Assembly (NCBI GenBank): GCA_003555335.1 | Contig: PWHD01000024.1 | Location: forward strand, 1 to 9,234 | Direction: 5' to 3' | DNA from: Mollicutes bacterium | GTDB lineage: Bacteria > Bacillota_I > Bacilli_A > Izemoplasmatales > Izemoplasmataceae | DNA: 9,234 nucleotides | Shown here: piece after piece, positions 1 through 5,084 of the stretch | How the letters are laid out: every line of letters starts with the position of its first letter | Numbering within the stretch: position 1 is the first letter of the stretch | The notes under the pieces: model-generated | Seen by the model: the letters and a program-made list of their open reading frames with translations, nothing else | Databases searched by the model: none | What the model was told of the DNA's origin: nothing | Position numbers and translations under genes: made by a program

Positions 1-1
1 C

Positions 2-556
2 GACGCCATCGAGCGTCTCAGGGAATCGAGTGGGCGCACCATGCTCAGAAACCCTCTGAGTTTCGCCCTTCCCCACGCCGATTCCATCATCGACCTGCCG
101 GTCCGAGGCAGCGAGTTCAACATCATCGACCGGAGTGTCCCTTTCTATCAACTCGCCTTGTCGGGGCTCATCGATTACGCGGGACAATCCTTCAACATCT
201 ACGACAACCGTTCGATGGACTGGCACAAACTCAAAGCCATCGAAACCGGCTCACACCTCAACTTCACCTGGACCTACCGCGACACCTACGACTTGATGCA
301 CACGGAATACAACTATCTCTATTCGACCCAGTATGAAAACTGGTTCGACATCGCCGTGACGATGTATCATGAACTGGACGCGCTATCGATCCATGGCGCC
401 AGGCTTACCCATCACGAACACATCGCACGCGACATCGTCGAAGTCGCTTATGATAACGGGACTACCATACTGATCAACTACCGTGGCAGCGCCTTTGACC
501 ACGAAGGCCACACCATCCCTTCCATGGGCTATCTTGTGACGAAGGGGGACGAATAA
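2..556 (+). CDS. DUF5696 family protein, C-terminal part (5' end outside window)
   Basis: The reading frame is open from base 2, before the first in-frame ATG at 41, so this is the last 184 residues of a longer protein and not a small gene starting at 41. The tail carries the features I associate with the end of DUF5696 proteins: a VPFYQLALSG-type strand, then a run with IETGSHLNFTWTY, a LYSTQYENWFD block, and a final YDNGTTILINY beta hairpin. Known members are large proteins (several hundred residues) thought to contain a TIM-barrel like glycoside hydrolases; their substrate is not established. The active-site region is not in the window, so no catalytic residue can be checked. The stop is separated by 1 nt from the first permease gene, which ties the protein to sugar transport. 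Family assignment is from recognised sequence pattern and is fairly secure; function is open. Confidence 0.8.
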   Translation, partial: DAIERLRESSGRTMLRNPLSFALPHADSIIDLPVRGSEFNIIDRSVPFYQLALSGLIDYAGQSFNIYDNRSMDWHKLKAIETGSHLNFTWTYRDTYDLMHTEYNYLYSTQYENWFDIAVTMYHELDALSIHGARLTHHEHIARDIVEVAYDNGTTILINYRGSAFDHEGHTIPSMGYLVTKGDE

Positions 557-557
557 A

Positions 558-1499
558 ATGGAAAAGACACTTGATAACGTCAAGTCCCTCTACATGAGAA
601 TTCGTCAATGGTTCAAAAACATGCCTTATGAGACCCAAAAGAAGATATGGGGAACCATCTTTGTGCTTCCTTGGGTCGTCGGATTCCTGATTTTCTTTGC
701 CTATCCGTTCGTCCTCACAGTTTATTACAGTTTCCATGAAATCGAACTCCGCGGTGAGATTCTCACGACCTTTGTCGGTTTTGACAACTACATCAACGCC
801 TTCACTTCACTGGTGTTGGATGGGCAGACCTTCACCCAGGTCCTCGCCGAATCCACCCAGAATCTGCTCATCAACCTCCCCGTCGTCCTTATTTTCTCCC
901 TTTTTATCGCGGTGCTTCTCAATACCGCATTCAAGGCGCGCGGCTGGGTAAGAGCCATATTCTTCATCCCGGTCATCTTCAACGCCGCGGCCATCGATAT
1001 CGCGATGAGCGGCCAGTTCGCCGGGTATATGGACGCACAAGCTCAGGCGGGTGGCTTTCTTGAAGCCTTGCAGTTCCAGGATTTCCTGCTTGAGATGGGG
1101 CTTGGCCGCGATCTGATCGCCTTCCTCATCCTTTCGGTGGAACGCATCTTCGTCATCGTGAACATTTCCGGTGTGCAGATCCTCATTTTCCTCGCCGCCT
1201 TGCAGTCCATTCCAAGACATCTTTACGAAGCGGCCGAAATCGAGGGCGTCACCAAATACGAAGCCTTCTGGAAAATCACCTTCCCGATGGTAAGCCCGAT
1301 GTTCCTCATGGTCATCGTCTATACGGTGGTCGATACGTTTGTCGGTTCACCGGTCTCACGCTTCATCACATCCATCAGCGACCGCTATGCCTATGGCATG
1401 AGTTCGGCGCTTTCGATGATTTTCTTCCTGCTCAACTTCATCATACTCCTCTTGATCTACCTGATGATCAGAAAGGCGGTGTTCAGTTATGATGACTGA
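558..1499 (+). CDS. Sugar ABC transporter permease, MalF/UgpA-like (CUT1)
   Basis: This is an integral membrane subunit of a carbohydrate ABC importer. The 313-aa protein starts with a basic cytoplasmic stretch, followed by a first membrane helix at about residues 30-58 (WGTIFVLPWVVGFLIFFAYP), a periplasm-side loop with the family's VGFDNY element, and further hydrophobic helices to the C-terminus. The cytoplasmic EAA loop that contacts the ATPase is clear: EAAEIEG at residues 224-230, followed by a conserved ITFP-type segment. Length and architecture fit MalF-type partners that lack the large MalF periplasmic domain. The start at 558 has a purine-rich site (AGGGGG, 543-548) inside the end of the upstream gene. 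The gene lies 1 nt after the DUF5696 gene and overlaps the next permease by 11 nt, so the three are very likely cotranscribed and translationally coupled. Exact sugar unknown. Confidence 0.93.
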   Translation: MEKTLDNVKSLYMRIRQWFKNMPYETQKKIWGTIFVLPWVVGFLIFFAYPFVLTVYYSFHEIELRGEILTTFVGFDNYINAFTSLVLDGQTFTQVLAESTQNLLINLPVVLIFSLFIAVLLNTAFKARGWVRAIFFIPVIFNAAAIDIAMSGQFAGYMDAQAQAGGFLEALQFQDFLLEMGLGRDLIAFLILSVERIFVIVNISGVQILIFLAALQSIPRHLYEAAEIEGVTKYEAFWKITFPMVSPMFLMVIVYTVVDTFVGSPVSRFITSISDRYAYGMSSALSMIFFLLNFIILLLIYLMIRKAVFSYDD

Positions 1500-2514
1500 T
1501 AAGACAGAGACAGTCCAAAATAAAAAAGCAATCATCAAAGCGAGACTGGATTCCGCCAAGGAATGGTCAAAGGATCCCCACAACCGACGCATGGCCGCCC
1601 AGGAAGGCCAGCACGTCTTTCTCAAGGTGTTGCGTTTCGTCATCCTATTCGGGCTCTCCTTCGTGATTATCTATCCGATCCTTCAGCAGATTTCCGTCGC
1701 CTTCAGGGCGCCGACCGACATCAACAACGTCTCGGTGGTCTGGATTCCCGAGACCTTCTCGCTTGAAAACTTCAGGATCGCCTTTCAGGCGCTCGATTAT
1801 TGGAACGCCCTTAGAAACACACTGTTCATCAGTGTCGTGGCCATGGTCCTGCAGGTCGTTTCGACCTCGATTGTGGGCTATGCCTTCGCACGGTTCACCT
1901 TCCCGCTCAAAAACCTTTTGTTCGCCCTTGTGCTTCTGACCATCATCGTGCCGCCGGCAACGCTTGCCTTCCCGCAGTTTCTCTATTTCCGCCAACTCGG
2001 CATGCTCGGGAACCCGAGCTCGATCTTCCTGATGAGCGCACTCGGGATGGGCATCAAGTCCGGTATCTTCATCTTCCTGTTCAGACAATTTTTCAAAAGC
2101 ATTCCCTACGAACTGGAAGAAGCGGCTCAGGTGGATGGTGCGGGCGCCTTCAGAATATTCTACCAGGTCATCATGCCGAATGCCAAAGGCGCAATCATCA
2201 CCGTGGCCCTCTTCGCCTTCGTATGGCAGTGGAATGATTCGTACTTCTCAGGACTGTTCATCAGTGGCACGAACGTCGATTTCCCGATCCTCGCGCACCG
2301 TCTGACCACCTTGGTCCACGGACTTCAGGGCACCCTCACAAGCCTCGGGATCTGGTCCCTTATCGGACAGAACGTGACGGAGAACCCACTCTTCGTTTCC
2401 CTCATCCTGAACACCGCCGGGATCCTGGTCATGGCCCCCCTTCTGATCATGTACCTGTTTGTACAGCGTCTCTTCGTCGAAGGGATCGAACGTACCGGAA
2501 TCACCGGTCAGTGA
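1489..2514 (+). CDS. Sugar ABC transporter permease, MalG/UgpE-like (CUT1)
   Basis: This is the second membrane subunit of the same carbohydrate importer. The 341-aa protein has an unusually long charged cytoplasmic N-terminus (about 45 residues, with KARLDSAKEWSKDPHNRR) before the first membrane helix (FVILFGLSFVIIYPIL). Family marks follow: an NTLFISVV helix, the YAFARFTFPLKN segment typical of MalG, and the EAA loop at residues 211-217 (EAAQVDG) with a following IMPNAKGAI stretch and a WQWNDS motif. Two adjacent ATG codons (1489 and 1492) are possible starts; the first is given. It overlaps the previous gene by 11 nt, which suggests translational coupling. No ribosome site stronger than AAAGG at 1472-1476 is seen. 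After its TGA the strand turns AT-rich, with no convincing terminator before the next promoter. Confidence 0.93.
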   Translation: MMTDKTETVQNKKAIIKARLDSAKEWSKDPHNRRMAAQEGQHVFLKVLRFVILFGLSFVIIYPILQQISVAFRAPTDINNVSVVWIPETFSLENFRIAFQALDYWNALRNTLFISVVAMVLQVVSTSIVGYAFARFTFPLKNLLFALVLLTIIVPPATLAFPQFLYFRQLGMLGNPSSIFLMSALGMGIKSGIFIFLFRQFFKSIPYELEEAAQVDGAGAFRIFYQVIMPNAKGAIITVALFAFVWQWNDSYFSGLFISGTNVDFPILAHRLTTLVHGLQGTLTSLGIWSLIGQNVTENPLFVSLILNTAGILVMAPLLIMYLFVQRLFVEGIERTGITGQ

Positions 2515-2554
2515 TGCAACAAAAAACCAAATTTTGCTTTTTCACAATGTTAAC

Positions 2555-2583
2555 TTGACTAGACAAATGAAAACGCTTATAAT
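2555..2583 (+). promoter_or_regulatory. Sigma-A-type promoter of the binding-protein gene
   Basis: TTGACT at 2555-2560 and a perfect TATAAT at 2578-2583 are separated by exactly 17 nt, close to the consensus of vegetative promoters. Transcription would start near 2590, about 40 nt ahead of the ATG. It lies in the only sizeable gap of the window and separates the permease genes from the binding-protein gene, so the latter can be transcribed on its own. A second TATAAT (2612-2617) has no -35 partner at the right distance. Not experimentally supported; judged from sequence match alone. Confidence 0.85.
2567..2582 (+). promoter_or_regulatory. CcpA cre-like / LacI-family operator over the promoter
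   Basis: The 16-mer ATGAAAACGCTTATAA fits the Bacillota catabolite-responsive element pattern WTGWAARCGYWWWCWW at 15 of 16 positions; the mismatch is T for C at 2580. It sits in the promoter spacer and overlaps the -10 box, a position where binding would block RNA polymerase. A local LacI/GalR-family regulator would recognise a similar CG-centred dyad, so the sequence cannot say whether CcpA or a pathway-specific repressor binds. No regulator gene is in the window. Confidence 0.6.
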
Positions 2584-2618
2584 AATGTCGTGTATAGACA
2601 CCATCCACTTTTATAATG

Positions 2619-2623
2619 AGGAG
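2619..2623 (+). promoter_or_regulatory. Ribosome binding site of the binding-protein gene
   Basis: AGGAG lies 8 nt ahead of the ATG at 2632, within GAGGAGA. Strong site at ideal distance, in line with an abundant binding protein. Confidence 0.85.
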
Positions 2624-2631
2624 ATAATACT

Positions 2632-4104
2632 ATGAAAAAGATATTCAGCTTAATCCTTATGGTCTCTCTGGTCTTCACTCTCGCTGCCTGTGGCGGCGAC
2701 ACCGACCCTTCAGACGATAACGGAAGCAACGGAAGCAACGGCAACAACGGCGACAATGGGGACAATGGCAACGGCGACAACGACGTTGAACAGACCTATG
2801 ACCTGCAAGGTCAGGAGTTCATCATTTTCGTTGACTCACCGAACACCACCGACCCTCGTGACGATCGTTACAACGGTTTGAACCAATCCGCGAAAGCGGC
2901 CCTGATCGAAGAAGTAGAAGCGCGTTACAACATTCAAGTTGTCTACCGTGCCTATCCTTCAAACGCAACCTGGGGCGGCGCGAGAAACCGCTGGATCGTC
3001 AACAATGTCGTGAGTGGCTCACCACAAGGACATATCTACGAGATGCCATCCACCTCCATCCCCGAACTTGCGGATGCGGGCGCGATTCTCGATTTGTCTG
3101 AGTACATGGACATCTACGGAAGCCCGGACTTCCCTGAAACGAAAAAAGAGTTCGGACGTTTCCTTGATGGATTTTATACCTATGACGACTATGTCCCGAT
3201 GAATGAAAACGGCATTTTCTACAACATGGAACTGCTTGCGGATCTCGGGTTTGAAAATGACCTCCCTACCCAGATGTGGCTCGATGGCGAATGGGACTGG
3301 ACCGCATTTGAAACCCTCGCCAAAGATATTGACGCAGCCATCGCCGACCGTGACGACCATTATGTCATCGGCGGACGTACTTACAACTGGGCGTACGGCA
3401 TGGTTCACGCCAACGGCGGTCACCTCATCAACGACCAGCTCGAAATCGGCCTGCTTGAAAGCCCGGCCTTCAACACCATCCAGTTCATCGCCGACCTCTA
3501 TGAAGACGTCGCATGGCGTAGCGAAAGCTCACTTTCCAACACCGTCGAACAGGAGTTTGTCGAAGGACGCATCGTCTTCCATAACGGCTCATACTGGCAT
3601 ACGTTCAATGAATCCCGCTTCGGAAACCGTTCCTGGGGCGATATCGGCTTTGTGCCGTATCCGACCGGTGACAACACCGAAGAAGACCTGAGCAACTACG
3701 GAAACATGCTGACGTTTGGTCCGCGTACCTATCTTGTAAGCCGCGGGTATGAAAAAGAGAACATTCCCGCTGGTTACGAAGACTTCTTCATCCATGACGA
3801 ACTGATCTTCCAAATTTGGAGCGAGATGCAATATTTCGGCAATATCGACGAGACCTATCTCGACTTCCAGTTCGAACTGTATCAGTACTATGCGAATGAC
3901 GCATCCGTCGACGCCCACGTATCGGTGCTTCAAAAAATCAACAACGACCTTTTCTATGCGCTTGGCACCGATGTGCATGGCCATGTCGAAGGCAGTGTGA
4001 TGATCCAGCTTGAAGGCGCCATCAAAGACAACGAAGTGCGCTCTACCCTGGAAGCCATCCACCCCATACTGGAATCGCTGATCGAAGACCGCTTTTCAGA
4101 GTAA
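2632..4104 (+). CDS. Extracellular sugar-binding lipoprotein of ABC importer (family 1 SBP)
   Basis: This lipid-anchored receptor captures sugar outside the cell and delivers it to the two permeases. The 490-aa protein has a lipoprotein signal (MKKIFSLILMV onward) with lipobox LAAC, cysteine at residue 20, followed by an Asp/Gly/Asn/Ser linker to about residue 53 that would hold the domain off the membrane. The mature part opens with a beta strand (QEFIIFVDS) and has typical solute-binding features: a VEARYNIQVVY segment, an IPELADAGAILDLSEY region, a WTAFETLAKDI helix, FVEGRIVFHNGSYW and a late SRGYEKENIPAGYEDF region. Length is slightly above the usual 400-450 because of the linker. It follows the permease genes by 117 nt, has its own promoter with a cre-like operator, and ends at a hairpin, so it can be produced in excess over the membrane subunits. 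The ligand cannot be read from sequence; an oligosaccharide is likely for this class. Confidence 0.9.
   Translation: MKKIFSLILMVSLVFTLAACGGDTDPSDDNGSNGSNGNNGDNGDNGNGDNDVEQTYDLQGQEFIIFVDSPNTTDPRDDRYNGLNQSAKAALIEEVEARYNIQVVYRAYPSNATWGGARNRWIVNNVVSGSPQGHIYEMPSTSIPELADAGAILDLSEYMDIYGSPDFPETKKEFGRFLDGFYTYDDYVPMNENGIFYNMELLADLGFENDLPTQMWLDGEWDWTAFETLAKDIDAAIADRDDHYVIGGRTYNWAYGMVHANGGHLINDQLEIGLLESPAFNTIQFIADLYEDVAWRSESSLSNTVEQEFVEGRIVFHNGSYWHTFNESRFGNRSWGDIGFVPYPTGDNTEEDLSNYGNMLTFGPRTYLVSRGYEKENIPAGYEDFFIHDELIFQIWSEMQYFGNIDETYLDFQFELYQYYANDASVDAHVSVLQKINNDLFYALGTDVHGHVEGSVMIQLEGAIKDNEVRSTLEAIHPILESLIEDRFSE
2719..2784 (+). repeat. Short direct repeats encoding an Asn/Gly/Asp linker
   Basis: This in-frame low-complexity stretch is made of 6-9 nt units: GGAAGCAAC occurs twice in tandem (2722-2739), then variants of GGCAAC and GGCGACAAT. 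It encodes the Gly/Ser/Asn/Asp linker behind the lipid-anchored cysteine. Units are multiples of 3, so slippage would change linker length without a frameshift. Confidence 0.75.
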
Positions 4105-4107
4105 TAC

Positions 4108-4131
4108 AAAGCCAACCTTCGGGTTGGCTTT
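4108..4131 (+). terminator. Hairpin terminator with UUCG tetraloop after the binding-protein gene
   Basis: AAAGCCAACC (4108-4117) pairs perfectly with GGTTGGCTTT (4122-4131) around a UUCG loop closed by C-G, the extra-stable cUUCGg tetraloop. It begins 3 nt after the stop codon. The T-run after the stem is short and interrupted (TTT then CTCATTATC), so termination may be partial, or the hairpin may also protect the 3' end of the message. No clear promoter lies between it and the next gene. Confidence 0.85.
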
Positions 4132-4143
4132 CTCATTATCTAT

Positions 4144-4153
4144 AAGAAGGTGA
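4144..4153 (+). promoter_or_regulatory. Ribosome binding site that fixes the GNAT start at 4159
   Basis: AAGAAGGTGA differs from the full anti-Shine-Dalgarno complement (AAGGAGGTGA) at one base. Its GG lies 8 nt ahead of the ATG at 4159. A GTG at 4150 is in the same frame but lies inside this site, so it is an unlikely start. Confidence 0.8.
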
Positions 4154-4158
4154 CACGC

Positions 4159-5061
4159 ATGCTTTCTCTCAGTGAAAAGGAATCCCTCATCGAATCATGG
4201 AACCGCGAATGTCCGAACTATCCGCTTTTTAAAGCGCTTTATGAACACGCGTGTGAAACATCCCCTTATATTTACGAGAGAGCGAGCCACGCCTTGCGTA
4301 AAAAAGGTGAGCTCATCGGCTGCATTGTCGCCAAACTCGACAAGAAAGACCCATATAAGGCGACCAAGGGACAAATCGCGTTCATGTATGTCTTTCCTAA
4401 GCACCGTAAAAAAGGCTACGGAAAAACGCTATTGGACCACGCCCTTAATGCCTTTAGGGACTTAGGCATCACACGCATCGATATCGGAACCGACATGCAT
4501 CCGCTGTTTCCCGGGGTGCCTGAAGGGATGGATCAAGGGTATTTTGAACGCCGGGGATTCATTAACACCGGAAAAGCGTTCAATCTGATTACGAAAAAAC
4601 CCCTCGGAAGACAATCCGTCGAACCGTATCGCTTCCATCTTCCCTCGAAAAACGAACTGCCCGCGCTCTATGCCTTCATCCGTCGGCATTTCTCGCCCCG
4701 TTGGGCGCGTGAATGCCAGGAACTGATCGAATCCGACCACAAGGGAAAGAACTACCTGACCCTCATGGACGGCAAGGACATCATCGCCTTCACACGCATC
4801 AACATTGAAGGTGACCCCCTCATGCACAACATCAACTATCAGACACGCTATGAGACCATCGGTGGTATCGGTCCGCTAGGCACCGCACCGGCGTATCGCC
4901 ACCGAGGACTCGCCCGCGCCCTCATCAAAGAAGGCGTTGCCATACTCTTCGAACGCGGCGCGAGCGATGTGCTGGTCGATTGGACCGGCCTGACGCGATT
5001 TTATGAAAAAATCGGCTTCACTGTGTGTCATACGTTCACCACTCTGCACATGGAAACCTAA
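4159..5061 (+). CDS. Tandem GNAT N-acetyltransferase, GlmA-like (probable glucosamine/glucosaminide acetyltransferase)
   Basis: Predicted cytoplasmic acetyl-CoA-dependent acetyltransferase of 300 aa with two GNAT folds. The N-terminal domain has an acetyl-CoA loop at about residues 79-92 (FPKHRKKGYGKTLL); the C-terminal domain has a second at about 242-255 (TAPAYRHRGLARAL) followed by a DWTGLTRFYEKIGF segment. The C-terminal pattern (IGPLG...RGLA...DWTxLxxFYxKIGF) resembles what I recall of GNAT domains found with NagZ-type glucosaminidases and of the two-domain GlmA of Clostridium acetobutylicum, which acetylates glucosamine and glucosamine-containing wall fragments. That match is from memory, so the substrate is an inference, supported by nagB two genes downstream. 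No signal peptide. A 23-nt gap separates it from the glycosidase gene. The first of four co-directional genes, it lies just behind a hairpin and may depend on read-through. Alternative: a GNAT enzyme for another amine. Confidence 0.85.
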   Translation: MLSLSEKESLIESWNRECPNYPLFKALYEHACETSPYIYERASHALRKKGELIGCIVAKLDKKDPYKATKGQIAFMYVFPKHRKKGYGKTLLDHALNAFRDLGITRIDIGTDMHPLFPGVPEGMDQGYFERRGFINTGKAFNLITKKPLGRQSVEPYRFHLPSKNELPALYAFIRRHFSPRWARECQELIESDHKGKNYLTLMDGKDIIAFTRINIEGDPLMHNINYQTRYETIGGIGPLGTAPAYRHRGLARALIKEGVAILFERGASDVLVDWTGLTRFYEKIGFTVCHTFTTLHMET

Positions 5062-5068
5062 ACTTTTC

Positions 5069-5074
5069 AAAGGA
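5069..5074 (+). promoter_or_regulatory. Ribosome binding site that fixes the glycosidase start at 5085
   Basis: AAAGGA lies 10 nt before the ATG at 5085. The frame is open further upstream (to a GTG at 5025 inside the GNAT gene), but only the 5085 start places a proper signal peptide at the N-terminus. Confidence 0.75.
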
Positions 5075-5084
5075 TGTACCTTTT

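Noticed and set aside
2516..2545. Possible terminator after the second permease gene (GCAA ... TTGC followed by T-rich DNA)
   Set aside because: The stem is about 4 bp and A/T-rich; too weak to call a terminator.
2586..2601. Small dyads TGTC-N7-GACA and GTGT-N4-ACAC near the expected transcription start
   Set aside because: Arms are only 4 bp, the two dyads have different centres, and no known operator matches; chance is likely in short AT-rich DNA.
4141..4146. TATAAG as a -10 box for the acetyltransferase operon
   Set aside because: No -35 box lies about 17 nt upstream (that position is the terminator loop), and it abuts the ribosome site, so a transcript from it would lose that site.
4150..4158. 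GTG at 4150 as start of the acetyltransferase gene, giving 303 aa
   Set aside because: The codon lies inside the ribosome binding sequence AAGAAGGTGA; the ATG at 4159 is correctly spaced from that site.
5025..5084. GTG at 5025 as start of the glycosidase gene, giving 1011 aa
   Set aside because: It lies within the upstream gene and would put 20 polar residues ahead of a clear signal peptide. The ATG at 5085 has a ribosome site.
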